Counted from the stretch's first letter, positions 22,422 through 31,401 are shown. The stretch: DNA of 35,514 nucleotides from Leeuwenhoekiella sp. (GCA_011050015.1 DRGP01000164.1:1-35514); one strand, 5' to 3'. The notes: generated by a model not told the origin, from the sequence alone. Numbers and translations: made by a program.

Positions 22422-23258
22422 ATGGAGAATACCTATAGGATCGCAATTTTGGATATGAATGCTGGCGTGACCAATGAAGGCATGCGTTGTATCAAATTAA
22501 TTGCGGGACAGTTTTTGGAACAAGAAGGCGTAAAGGGGCATTACGATATTTTTGAAGTACGTACAAACAATGAGATCCCAGAGATAGAAGATTACGATAT
22601 TTTTATTTCTTCCGGTGGGCCAGGATCACCTTTGGTTTTTGGCGAAGCGTGGGAAACACCTTATTTTAGGTTTCTTGACGCGATTTTGACCCATAATTTG
22701 ATCAATCAAAACAAAAAATTTGCGTTTTTGATCTGCCATTCCTTCCAGTTAGCCGTCTTGCACTGGGATCTGGCCAAGGTTACAAAGCGTAAATCTACTT
22801 CTTTTGGCATCTTACCGGTACACAAAACGGATGCAGGAAAAATTGACGAACTGCTGGAAGGACTTAACAATCCATTTTATGCGGTAGATTCTCGCGATTA
22901 TCAAGTGGTGCGCCCCGATAAGCGGAAGATAGAAAGCCTGGGCGGTTCCATTTTGTGCAAGGAAAAAATGCGCCAGCAAATTCATCTGGAGCGAGCGGTA
23001 ATGGCCATTCGCTTTAGCGCGGAAATTGTAGGGGTACAGTTTCATCCTGAAGCAGATGCTGAAGGGATGATGCGCTATTTTCAGAAAAAGGAAAAACGCA
23101 GTCAGATCGTTAAGCGTTACGGAAGCAAAAAATACATTCAAATGATGGATTATCTGGACGATGACGACAAAATACTGATGACCCATATGCAGATCATACC
23201 ACGATTTTTAGTACGTGCTGCAGAACACATTGAAGAAACCAGATACGTCCCACTATGA
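22422..23258 (+). CDS. Class I glutamine amidotransferase, cluster gene 5
   Basis: The 278-aa protein has a GATase1 domain: SSGGPGSP (63-70) as the oxyanion loop, the nucleophile Cys105 in LICHSFQLAVL, and the His207/Glu209 pair in VQFHPEAD. It should release ammonia from glutamine for a partner ligase or, in some relatives, cleave gamma-glutamyl amides. A C-terminal extension of about 65 residues (KKEKRSQIVKRYGSKK...) goes beyond the usual domain. It overlaps the next gene by 4 nt (ATGA), so the two proteins are translationally coupled and probably work together. Ammonia supply or gamma-glutamyl hydrolysis are both possible. Confidence 0.9.
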   Translation: MENTYRIAILDMNAGVTNEGMRCIKLIAGQFLEQEGVKGHYDIFEVRTNNEIPEIEDYDIFISSGGPGSPLVFGEAWETPYFRFLDAILTHNLINQNKKFAFLICHSFQLAVLHWDLAKVTKRKSTSFGILPVHKTDAGKIDELLEGLNNPFYAVDSRDYQVVRPDKRKIESLGGSILCKEKMRQQIHLERAVMAIRFSAEIVGVQFHPEADAEGMMRYFQKKEKRSQIVKRYGSKKYIQMMDYLDDDDKILMTHMQIIPRFLVRAAEHIEETRYVPL

Positions 23259-24451
23259 TTCCAGAAATCCGAAAGCAATTCAACGAAGGCTACAAAGAGG
23301 AATATTATAAAAACCTGCAACAGGAAGTGCTGGATACCTTTGGCGAGCCTTGTAGATTTCGGATTTCAGAAACACCTGTTTTTATCAATAAAAGCCTTAA
23401 GAAGAAGGTTTTTGACGCCTGTGAGGCCATTATTGAGCAATTAAACACCATTGATTTAAAAGATATACGGGAAAAATTTATTCCACAGGAATTGAAAGTT
23501 CCGGGAGACTTGGGAAAACCCCATTTTCTGGCCATAGATTTTGGACTGTGTACGGGAGAAAACGGAGAGATTGATCCTCAGCTTATAGAATTACAGGCTT
23601 TTCCATCGTTGTTTTTTTATCAGCCTTTTTTGGGAAAAAGCTTTTTAAAACATTATCCCAATATTCCGAACGGTGATTTTCATTACTTTTTTAGTGATTT
23701 GGATGAAAAAGGATATGTGGAAGCACTGCGAGAGCTTATTCTGGACGGCCACCCGGCCGAAGAGGTCATCCTTTTAGAGATTTTCCCTGAAAAACAAAAA
23801 ACAAAAATTGATTTTGATGCGACTAAGCAAGCGCTGGGCATCGAAACGGTTTGTATGACCAAAATAAGCAAAGAAGGAAAACAGCTATTTTATACTAAAA
23901 ATGGGCAAAAAACACGCATAAAACGGATCTACAACCGGGTAATCGTTGATGAACTTAAAAATATTCCAGATCTCAAAACCCAGTTTCAGCTTACCGATGA
24001 GTTGGATGTGGAATGGGTGACGCATCCGGACTGGTTTTTTATGATTTCAAAAAGTATTTTGCCGCTATTGAAGCATAAATACATTCCAAAATCCTATTAT
24101 CTGAATGATTTCCCGAAAGATCTGGCTTTGAGTGATTATGTGCTCAAACCCCTGTTTTCTTTTGCCGGAAAAGGAATCAATTTGCATCCAGATATGGAAA
24201 CCATTGCTCAGATCACGGACAAAGAAAATTATATCCTGCAAAAAAAAGTGACCTACGCGCCACTTATAAAGACCAATACCGAAAAAAATTCTAAGGTAGA
24301 ACTGCGTATTCTCTTCATTTGGGATAAAGACGCAGATAAATTAAAACCCGTGGTAAACCTCACCCGCATGAGCAAAGGCGAACTTATAAATGTTTCCTAT
24401 CTGACAGAAGATACCTGGATCGGGAGTTCAATCAGTTTTTTTGAGAAGTAA
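23255..24451 (+). CDS. Divergent ATP-grasp-like protein, cluster gene 6
   Basis: The 398-aa product has weak but recognisable ATP-grasp features in its second half: YVLKPLFSFAGKGINLHPD (lysine and glycine-rich loop, about 294-312), YILQKKVTYAPLIKT, VELRILFIWDKD and a last strand with VVNLTRMSKGELINVSY. The N-terminal half (FLAIDFGLCTGENGEIDPQLIELQAFPSLF) looks like the substrate domain of circularly arranged ATP-grasp proteins. It is coupled to the GATase through an ATGA overlap, which suggests an amide-forming synthetase/amidotransferase pair. No signal or membrane segment. The assignment is by pattern and needs profile confirmation. Confidence 0.6.
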   Translation: MIPEIRKQFNEGYKEEYYKNLQQEVLDTFGEPCRFRISETPVFINKSLKKKVFDACEAIIEQLNTIDLKDIREKFIPQELKVPGDLGKPHFLAIDFGLCTGENGEIDPQLIELQAFPSLFFYQPFLGKSFLKHYPNIPNGDFHYFFSDLDEKGYVEALRELILDGHPAEEVILLEIFPEKQKTKIDFDATKQALGIETVCMTKISKEGKQLFYTKNGQKTRIKRIYNRVIVDELKNIPDLKTQFQLTDELDVEWVTHPDWFFMISKSILPLLKHKYIPKSYYLNDFPKDLALSDYVLKPLFSFAGKGINLHPDMETIAQITDKENYILQKKVTYAPLIKTNTEKNSKVELRILFIWDKDADKLKPVVNLTRMSKGELINVSYLTEDTWIGSSISFFEK

Positions 24452-24819
24452 CTCCGGTTTGTTTTGATTGAAAAACCGTCTAAAAATGACCGATAATAGG
24501 TCTATTTTGGTAGATATTCAATAAATCCTTTTGTTGGATTTGGTAGATTTTAACCGGGGCGGTGGCTTCGATACAAATTTCACTGCGCTTCGCTCCGTAA
24601 AATTCACTCAGCCACCTATGTGTTTCAACCAAAGGAAGATGTAGTTGGTTGAGTTTTTTGTCTTCGGCAAAAAGTATCGAAACCACCGGATCATTCCAAA
24701 AAAACCAGTCATTTTTGACTCAAAATCGCCCGATTTTGACCTGTTTTCAACGGTTTTTCCCTATTTTTAGAGCATAATTCCTTGACCAAAAAACCTCCCC
24801 CAACTCACAGACTAAATTG
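24452..24819 (+). other. Intergenic region upstream of the GH43 gene
   Basis: A stretch of 368 bp holds no convincing gene. GGTGGCTTCGATACA (24571-24585) and TCACTCAGCCACC (24604-24616) border a palindromic repeat with CTGCGCTTCGCTCCG inside. TTTTGACC (24735-24742) and TATTTTTAG (24762-24770) look like the promoter of the downstream gene. A 68-aa minus-strand ORF crosses the palindrome and is discussed under rejected items. Confidence 0.4.
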
Positions 24820-26553
24820 ATGAAAAATACGATACTGCTACTGGTTTTTGCTTTTGGCCTTATTCACGGCAACGCGCAAGAAAATTATAAAACCTATTGC
24901 AATCCTATAGATTTGGGTTACACCTACATGATCTATAATTCACATAATGATCTTTCCTATCGCTCTGGCGCAGATCCTGCGGTGGTGGAGTTTCAAGAGG
25001 AATATTACATGTTTGTGACGCGTTCTATGGGGTATTGGCATTCCAAAGACCTCAATAACTGGAAGTTCATTAAACCCAAACAATGGTATTTTCAGGGTTC
25101 AAACGCGCCGGCCGCGCATAATTACAAAGACTCGCTGTTATATGTGGCAGGAAATCCTTCCGGCTCTATGAGCGTACTTTTTACCGATGAACCAGAAAAA
25201 GGGGAATGGGAAGCCACTCCAGGTATTTTACACAATTTACAGGACCCCGATTTATTTATTGACGATGATGGGCAGGCCTATATGTACTGGGGATCTTCTA
25301 ATAAATTTCCTATAAGGGGAAGAAAATTGGATCGGGAAAAAAGGTTTCGCCCTGCTAAAGAAGAGCACGAACTTTTTAACTTGGAACCAGAAAAATATGG
25401 CTGGCATCGTTTTGGAGAAAACAATTCAGATGCTATAGCTGGGTACTTAGAAGGCGCTTGGATGACCAAAAATAAAGATATTTATTACCTCACATTTGCC
25501 GCACCGGGAACTGAATTTAATGTCTACGGGGATGGGTCTTACGTGAGTGAAAATCCACTGGGGCCTTTTGAATATATGCCAAACAGTCCCTTTTCCTTTA
25601 AACCTGGCGGGTTTATTAACGGGATGGGCCATGGTAGCACGGTTACAGGCCCAAATGAAACCTACTGGCATTTTGCTACCATGGCGGTGGGTGTAAACGT
25701 AAATTGGGAGCGCAGGATTGGGATGTTTCAGACCTTTTTTGATGCTGAAGGTTTGATGCACAGCGACACCTATTTTGGCGATTATCCGCATTTTGTGCCT
25801 ACGTCGAAAGAAAAGCGGGGCGAATTTGCTGGCTGGATGTTGCTTTCGTATAAAAAACCGGTAAGCGTTTCATCAACATTTAAAGATCCGGAAGGCAAAA
25901 CAGATTTTTCTGCGGAAAACATCACAGACGAATACATAAAAAGTTTTTGGATTGCAGCAAAAAATAATGACGAACAATGGGTAGAAATCGATCTGGAAAA
26001 TCAAGTTGAAGTTTACGCATTTCAGATCAATTATAATGATTACAAATCTGATATGTATGGCAAATTGCCCAATCTGTATCACCAGTACGTCATTGAAGCT
26101 TCAGCAGATGGGACAACCTGGGAAACCATTATTGACAAAAGTGAAAACAAAGAAGATGTTCCCAATGATTATGTAGAACTCCCAAAACCAGTAAAAACCA
26201 GGTATATTCGGTATAAAAATGGGCATGTTCCCACGCCCTATTTATCAATTTCGGGGCTAAGGGTTTTTGGAAAAGGAAGCGGGAAAGCACCAGGAGAAGT
26301 AAAAGGCTTTAAAGTGGAAAGGCAAAAAGATCGGCGCGATGCACAGTTGAGTTGGAACGCGATTAAAGGCGCCCAGGGCTACAACATTTTTTGGGGGATT
26401 GCAAAAGATAAACTTTATAATACGTGGCTGGTTTACGATAAAAATGAACTGGAAATGAAAAATTTAAGTACAGACCAAAGCTATTATTTTGCTATTGAAG
26501 CCTTTAATGAAAATGGCGTTTCTAAGCGAATAAATCCCTTAAAAATCAATTGA
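24820..26553 (+). CDS. Secreted GH43-type glycoside hydrolase with F5/8C and FN3 domains
   Basis: The track starts at TTG 24817; the adjacent ATG at 24820 (577 aa) is the better start. A signal peptide MKNTILLLVFAFGLIHGNAQ leads to a five-bladed beta-propeller-like domain (about 25-345). Likely acidic catalytic residues are in SGADPAVV, LQDPDLFID and YLEGAWM. Then come an F5/8 type C (carbohydrate-binding) domain (about 345-485: WIAAKNNDEQWVEIDLEN...TRYIRYKNG) and a fibronectin type III domain to the end. It probably trims arabinose- or xylose-containing side chains of plant or algal polysaccharide outside the cell or at the surface. No SusC/SusD genes are next to it, so it is not in a typical polysaccharide utilisation locus here. 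Confidence 0.85.
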   Translation: MKNTILLLVFAFGLIHGNAQENYKTYCNPIDLGYTYMIYNSHNDLSYRSGADPAVVEFQEEYYMFVTRSMGYWHSKDLNNWKFIKPKQWYFQGSNAPAAHNYKDSLLYVAGNPSGSMSVLFTDEPEKGEWEATPGILHNLQDPDLFIDDDGQAYMYWGSSNKFPIRGRKLDREKRFRPAKEEHELFNLEPEKYGWHRFGENNSDAIAGYLEGAWMTKNKDIYYLTFAAPGTEFNVYGDGSYVSENPLGPFEYMPNSPFSFKPGGFINGMGHGSTVTGPNETYWHFATMAVGVNVNWERRIGMFQTFFDAEGLMHSDTYFGDYPHFVPTSKEKRGEFAGWMLLSYKKPVSVSSTFKDPEGKTDFSAENITDEYIKSFWIAAKNNDEQWVEIDLENQVEVYAFQINYNDYKSDMYGKLPNLYHQYVIEASADGTTWETIIDKSENKEDVPNDYVELPKPVKTRYIRYKNGHVPTPYLSISGLRVFGKGSGKAPGEVKGFKVERQKDRRDAQLSWNAIKGAQGYNIFWGIAKDKLYNTWLVYDKNELEMKNLSTDQSYYFAIEAFNENGVSKRINPLKIN

Positions 26554-26663
26554 TAGAATTCCCGAAAGGGCGTTTTATAATGCAAGAAATGATTAGGACT
26601 ACATAGGTTTTTGCCGTGATTTTTCCTATTTTTAAAACTTCATTTACTTTAAGGTCCCGTCCC

Positions 26664-26954
26664 ATGAATACAGAAGAATTGAAAAAAGCCATTTCACAAG
26701 AGTTGAAGAACTGTGATAACAAAAATTTGTTATTTGATATCCTACTGAAATTTCATCCTAATTCAAAACTGGAAGGAACTGAAAATTACGTAAGCGAATC
26801 CAGGGATGTTTATGCCTTAAAAAATGATTTCCAGTTGCCAGATTGGAAGTTTAAGGAGATTCAAGAGGATAGGAAAAAGCTAAAGCGCGGAGAGTTGCAA
26901 TTGTTGGATTGGGAAGATGTAGAAGTGAACATCAAACAACAATATGGCCTATAA
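26664..26954 (+). CDS. Antitoxin, paralogue of the 17627 gene
   Basis: I take the ATG at 26664 (96 aa, MNTEELKKAISQELKNCDNKNLLFDILLKF), since the 16 upstream codons of the 26616 frame lack a plausible start context and the shorter form aligns with the 17627 antitoxin. The C-terminal half (KFKEIQEDRKKLKRGELQLLDWEDVEVNIKQQ) is charged and helical. It overlaps the toxin by 11 nt. A possible promoter (GATTTTTCCTATTTTTA) lies at about 26618-26634. As for its paralogue, it probably neutralises the toxin by direct binding. Confidence 0.7.
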   Translation: MNTEELKKAISQELKNCDNKNLLFDILLKFHPNSKLEGTENYVSESRDVYALKNDFQLPDWKFKEIQEDRKKLKRGELQLLDWEDVEVNIKQQYGL

Positions 26955-27234
26955 GGTAAAGTTTACTCCCAGGGCAAATTTTGAACTTACAGAGGCTACC
27001 GCACATTATAAAAAAGCCCGACCTAACCTTGCCCGGCTTTTTCTGGCAGAAGTTAAAACCATTCTGAGGGATATACAATCTGACCCTTTTCATTATCGTG
27101 AAATAGAAAAAGGATTGAGACAAGTCCCCATTAAAAAATTCCCCTTTGTGATCACTTACGAAATCAATTCTGAGATTATAGTAATTCATTCCATTTTTCA
27201 CACCAGTAGAAACCCTAATCAAAAACCGCTATAA
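26944..27234 (+). CDS. RelE/ParE-superfamily toxin, paralogue of the 17908 gene
   Basis: The 96-aa product has the same layout as the toxin at 17908: a helical part FTPRANFELTEATAHYKKARPNLARLFLAEVKTILRDIQSDP, then IKKFPFVITYEINSEIIVIHSIFHTSRNPNQKP. Both end in the pattern RNPxxKP. The family's basic residues appear intact, so it is probably functional. Its stop is followed 2 nt later by the start of the large BNR protein, so the three genes may be on one transcript. That is unusual for a TA pair. Confidence 0.85.
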   Translation: MAYKVKFTPRANFELTEATAHYKKARPNLARLFLAEVKTILRDIQSDPFHYREIEKGLRQVPIKKFPFVITYEINSEIIVIHSIFHTSRNPNQKPL

Positions 27235-27236
27235 AC

Positions 27237-30200
27237 ATGCAAAAAACGACCAAAAACCTTCTGTTTTTACTCCTTATTTTCGCTTTTTCAAAAGCTGAAA
27301 AAATAACTGCACAAACCTTTGACAAGTCGCTGTACTCGGCTCTGGAATATCGATTAATAGGTCCATTCCGGGGTGGACGGAGTGCTGCGGTTACAGGCGT
27401 TCCCGGCAAACCAGACCTATTTTATTTTGGCGCTACCGGTGGCGGGGTGTGGCGTACCACAGATGGAGGCCGCGAGTGGGAAAATATCTCTGATGGGTAT
27501 TTTGGCGGAAGCATTGGTGCCGTTGCCGTCGCTCCCAGCGATCATAATATTATCTATGTGGGCGGTGGCGAAGAAACCCTGCGTGGCAATGTTTCTTCGG
27601 GATATGGCGCCTATAAATCCATTGATGCCGGGAAAACCTGGGAGCACATAGGGCTTGAAAACAGCCGCCACATCCCGCGCATGCTTGTGCATCCCACAAA
27701 TCCTGATATCGTGTATGCCGCAGTTCTGGGCGATATTTATAAACCCACTGAGGAGCGCGGTGTCTATAAATCTGTTGACGGCGGCGCGAACTGGAAAAAG
27801 GTGCTTTTTGCCAATGAAAATGCCGGTGCCGTAGATCTTACATTTGATCCCAACAACCCGCGTATTTTGTATGCTTCCACTTGGAATGTTCGGCGTACGC
27901 CCTACAGTTTAAGCAGTGGTGGCCCCGGTTCTGCCCTTTGGAAAAGTACCGATAGTGGTAAAAACTGGACCGAAATTTCAAAAAACGAAGGATTTCCACA
28001 AGATACGCTGGGGATAATTGGCGTTACCGTTTCGCCCGTAAATTCAGAGCGCGTTTGGGCGATTGTTGAAAATAAAGACAAAGGCGGTCTCTACCGTAGC
28101 GATGATGGCGGCGAAACTTGGGAACTTATCAACGATGACCGTAGTCTACAGCAGCGTGCGTGGTATTATATGCGCGTATATGCAGATACGCAGGATGAAA
28201 ACACGGTGTACGTGCTTAATGTGAGCTATCACAAAAGTACGGATGGCGGGAAGACCTTTGAATCGCATAATGCACCACACGGTGATCACCATGATTTGTG
28301 GATCGCGCCAAACGATCCTAAGCGTATGATCATGGGCGATGATGGCGGCGCACAGGTTACTAATGATGGCGGTGAAACCTGGAGCACCTATTACAATCAG
28401 CCCACCGCCCAGTTTTACCGTATTGCTACAGACAACAGTTTTCCCTATCGTATTTATGCAGCACAACAAGATAATTCTACCGTACGTATTGAGCATCGCA
28501 GCGATGGCAACACAATAAACGATGATAACTGGGAACCTACCGCCGGTGGCGAAAGCGCGCATATCGCCGTAGATCCCGAAAATCCTGAGATCGTTTATGG
28601 CGGTAGTTATGACGGTTTTCTCACTCGAATAAATCATGCCAAAAACACGGTGCGCTCCGTTTCGGTTTGGCCTGATAATCCTATGGGACACGGTGCTGAA
28701 GATATGAAATACCGCTTTCAGTGGAATTTCCCTATTATGTTTTCTAAGCACGATCCCGATAAGCTGTACACGTTTTCAAACCATGTACATTTAACCACAA
28801 ACGAAGGCCAAAGTTGGGAAGTAATAAGTCCGGATTTGACCAGAAATGATTCCACCACACTGAAATCTTCCGGCGGCCCGATTACACAGGATAACACTTC
28901 CGTGGAATATTACGGAACTATCTTCGCGGCAAATGAAAGTCCGTTACAGGAAGGCCTTATTTGGGTAGGCAGCGACGACGGACTGATACATGTAACCCGA
29001 AATGGCGGCGAATCTTGGGAAAATGTAACGCCCAAAAAAATGCCGGAATGGATGATGATCAACAGCGTGGAGCCAAGCGCCTTTGACGCCGGAACCTGTT
29101 ATGTTGCAGGAACCCGGTATAAATCCGGTGATTTTACGCCTTATTTATATAAAACCGAAGATTACGGTAAATCCTGGGAAAAAATAACCGAAGGTATTCC
29201 TGCAGACCATTTTACGCGTGTGGTACGGGAAGATCCCAAGCAGGAAGGTTTATTGTACGCAGGTACCGAAACCGGGATGTATATTTCCTTCGACGATGGC
29301 GAAAACTGGAAGCCTTTTCAGTTGAATCTCCCCATTGTTCCCATTACCGATCTTGCGATCAAAGACAACGATCTTATCGTAGCTACCCAGGGAAGAAGCC
29401 TGTGGATCATCGATGATCTAACGCTATTACATCAATTGTATAAGGTGAAAAACACCGATAAACCGATGTTATTTCAGCCTGAACAAGTGTACCGTATGGA
29501 TGGCGGTAGTCGAGAAACCTCCAAAACAGCAGGTACCAATCATCCCAACGGTGTGATGACGTATTATTATCTGCCGGAATTCAATGCTGAAAAAGACAGT
29601 ATTTCCCTCACGTATCTTGATGCAAAAAACGATACGATAAAGTCATATAATTCAAAAAGTGAAAAGAACAAACTGGAACCGAAAAAAGGCGGTAATGAAT
29701 TTGTTTGGGACATGACCTACGAAGGCGCAGAACGCCTTGAAGGCATGATCCTGTGGTGGGCAAGTACAGACGGCCCTAAGCAAATACCTGGCGATTATAC
29801 CGTAAAATTAAACGTAAACGGAACCGATTTTGAGCAATCTTACACCGTAATTCCTGATCCGCGTTCTGAAGCTTCCGTTGCTGATTTACAAGCACAATTT
29901 GACTTTATTACTGATGTGAATAAAACCGTGGACAAAGCGCACAAAAGCATCAAAAAAATTCGCAATATCAATGATCAATTGAAAGCGTTTACTACGCAAT
30001 ATAAGAAAGACAATTCTCTAAAAGAACTAAGGGGAAAAGCCAAAACACTTTCAGACAGTCTGGAATCTGTAGAGAAAGCGCTGTACCAGACCAAAAACAG
30101 AAGCGGTCAGGATCCATTAAATTTTCCGATCAAATTGACCAATAAACTGGCGCATTTAAACAGTCTGGTAGGTATGGGCAACTTTGGCCCTACAGATCAG

Positions 30201-30347
30201 GATGTAGCCGTAAAAAAAGAATTGACTCAAAAAATCAATAGCCAGTTGGCAGAATTTGACGCTTTGCTTTCACAACAAGTGGTGGAGTTTAATAAAGCCT
30301 TCAATGAAAGGAATTTGAATTATTTGTTTGTGGAGGAGTCTGAGTAG
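27237..30347 (+). CDS. Secreted BNR-repeat / VPS10 sortilin-like protein
   Basis: The 1036-aa protein has a signal peptide (MQKTTKNLLFLLLIFAFSKAEKITAQ), then FRGGRSAAVTGVPGKPDLFYFGATGGGVWRTTDGGREW. At least eight BNR/Asp-box motifs of the form S/T-x-D-x-G-x-x-W follow (SIDAGKTWEH, STDSGKNWTE, SDDGGETWEL, SFDDGENWKP). This is the large Bacteroidetes VPS10/sortilin-like beta-propeller family, exported to periplasm or surface. The last 250 residues form a beta-rich domain and a helical end. Annotated as glycosyl hydrolase in many genomes, but real activity is not established. The start 2 nt after the toxin stop is notable. Confidence 0.85.
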   Translation: MQKTTKNLLFLLLIFAFSKAEKITAQTFDKSLYSALEYRLIGPFRGGRSAAVTGVPGKPDLFYFGATGGGVWRTTDGGREWENISDGYFGGSIGAVAVAPSDHNIIYVGGGEETLRGNVSSGYGAYKSIDAGKTWEHIGLENSRHIPRMLVHPTNPDIVYAAVLGDIYKPTEERGVYKSVDGGANWKKVLFANENAGAVDLTFDPNNPRILYASTWNVRRTPYSLSSGGPGSALWKSTDSGKNWTEISKNEGFPQDTLGIIGVTVSPVNSERVWAIVENKDKGGLYRSDDGGETWELINDDRSLQQRAWYYMRVYADTQDENTVYVLNVSYHKSTDGGKTFESHNAPHGDHHDLWIAPNDPKRMIMGDDGGAQVTNDGGETWSTYYNQPTAQFYRIATDNSFPYRIYAAQQDNSTVRIEHRSDGNTINDDNWEPTAGGESAHIAVDPENPEIVYGGSYDGFLTRINHAKNTVRSVSVWPDNPMGHGAEDMKYRFQWNFPIMFSKHDPDKLYTFSNHVHLTTNEGQSWEVISPDLTRNDSTTLKSSGGPITQDNTSVEYYGTIFAANESPLQEGLIWVGSDDGLIHVTRNGGESWENVTPKKMPEWMMINSVEPSAFDAGTCYVAGTRYKSGDFTPYLYKTEDYGKSWEKITEGIPADHFTRVVREDPKQEGLLYAGTETGMYISFDDGENWKPFQLNLPIVPITDLAIKDNDLIVATQGRSLWIIDDLTLLHQLYKVKNTDKPMLFQPEQVYRMDGGSRETSKTAGTNHPNGVMTYYYLPEFNAEKDSISLTYLDAKNDTIKSYNSKSEKNKLEPKKGGNEFVWDMTYEGAERLEGMILWWASTDGPKQIPGDYTVKLNVNGTDFEQSYTVIPDPRSEASVADLQAQFDFITDVNKTVDKAHKSIKKIRNINDQLKAFTTQYKKDNSLKELRGKAKTLSDSLESVEKALYQTKNRSGQDPLNFPIKLTNKLAHLNSLVGMGNFGPTDQDVAVKKELTQKINSQLAEFDALLSQQVVEFNKAFNERNLNYLFVEESE

Positions 30348-30387
30348 GCAGATTCTATTTCTAAAGGTTGATTTTGATCAAAACTTA

Positions 30388-30424
30388 GACCTCACAGGTT
30401 TTTAAAACCTGTGAGGTCTTTTTA
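30388..30424. terminator. Bidirectional hairpin terminator between converging genes
   Basis: GACCTCACAGGTTTT and AAAACCTGTGAGGTC form a 15-bp perfect stem flanked by T-rich sequence (TTTTTATT on the plus side). It lies between the BNR gene and the ABC ATPase gene, which converge. A near-copy with one changed base in the stem is at 31503-31532. Confidence 0.85.
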
Positions 30425-31378
30425 TTATCGAAAATCACTTCGCTTTAGAAATTTTTTTTCATCCTTTTGCATAGGTTCTAGACTATTAAAATAGATATTT
30501 TGCCCGTCAAAATCGGCTTCTATGAGGTAAAAACCGCCTTTAAAATAGCTTTTTTTGACGGTTACCTGTAACGGCGTTTTTGCTGCAGAAATAACCAATT
30601 GATGTGGAAGTAGCAATACATGTTTATCGTTATCCCAATTTTCAAAAAGCGCTCCCGAAAGTTGGTTCACATCGCCAAAAAATGACGCTACATAGGCGTT
30701 TTTTGGGCTTTTAAAGAGGTTTTCTGGCGTGGCGGTTTGAATAAAAGTACCCTTGCGCATCATTTTTATTTCGTCAGAAAAAGATAGGGCTTCCTCGCTG
30801 TCGTGCGTGGCGGTGATACAAGTAATGTTTTCTTTTTTCAGATAGGCGTATAGTTTTCTCCGCAGCGCATTCCGCCGGAAGTTATCAATGTGGCTAAAAG
30901 GCTCGTCCAGAAGCAACAATTCGGGCTGCTTGGCGATTGCACGAGCCAAGGCTACACGTTGCTTTTGGCCACCGCTCAGCAATTTTACATGGGTATTCTT
31001 AAAATCGGTAAGATCTACGACCTCTAAAAGTTCATTTACGCGCTCGTCCCGTTCTTTCATAAAATTGCGGGAAAGGAATTTCGCGATATTATCAGCTACT
31101 GAAATATAAGGCATGAGGTCAAAATCCTGCGCAAGGTACTTGATAAAAGGTTCGCCGGGAACGAGATTGAAATTAGGACCCAACAGTTTGTTCTCCTTCC
31201 AGAAAATCTGCCCGTTTTCCAGGTGTAAAAGACCATAAATAAGCTGCAAAAGGGTACTTTTTCCACAACCGCTCTCGCCCAAAATAGAAATATGCTGGCC
31301 TTGAGATACGGTAAAATCCATGTCTTGCAAGACGGTTTCCTGATCGTAAGAAAATGTATTTATTTTGACTTTTAGCAT
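30425..31378 (-). CDS. ABC transporter ATP-binding protein (PotA/FbpC-like)
   Basis: I take the Met at 31378 (317 aa, MLKVKINTFSYDQETVLQDMDF); the twelve upstream codons have no family support. It has Walker A GESGCGKST (34-42), the signature LSGGQKQ (134-140), Walker B LLLLDEP (154-160) and the switch histidine in TATHDSEEALSFS. The C-terminal 90 residues resemble a TOBE-like domain (TPLQVTVKKSYFKGGFYLIEADFDG), as in iron or polyamine importers. No permease or binding protein gene is adjacent, so it must pair with proteins encoded elsewhere. Start and stop both lie near dispersed repeats. Confidence 0.85.
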   Translation of the reverse strand: MLKVKINTFSYDQETVLQDMDFTVSQGQHISILGESGCGKSTLLQLIYGLLHLENGQIFWKENKLLGPNFNLVPGEPFIKYLAQDFDLMPYISVADNIAKFLSRNFMKERDERVNELLEVVDLTDFKNTHVKLLSGGQKQRVALARAIAKQPELLLLDEPFSHIDNFRRNALRRKLYAYLKKENITCITATHDSEEALSFSDEIKMMRKGTFIQTATPENLFKSPKNAYVASFFGDVNQLSGALFENWDNDKHVLLLPHQLVISAAKTPLQVTVKKSYFKGGFYLIEADFDGQNIYFNSLEPMQKDEKKFLKRSDFR

Positions 31379-31401
31379 GTAAAAGTGCTTAATGTTTTTC
31401 A

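Noticed and set aside
24480-24686. Minus-strand 68-aa ORF whose C-terminal half (EATAPVKIYQIQQKDLLNIY) vaguely resembles a Crp/Fnr effector domain
   Set aside because: It runs through a palindromic repeat (GGTGGCTTCGATACA ... TCACTCAGCCACC) and has no HTH region or complete domain, so the resemblance may be chance or a very short remnant.
28146-28751. 201-aa minus-strand ORF within the BNR gene
   Set aside because: It is an antisense shadow of repeated Asp-box coding sequence.
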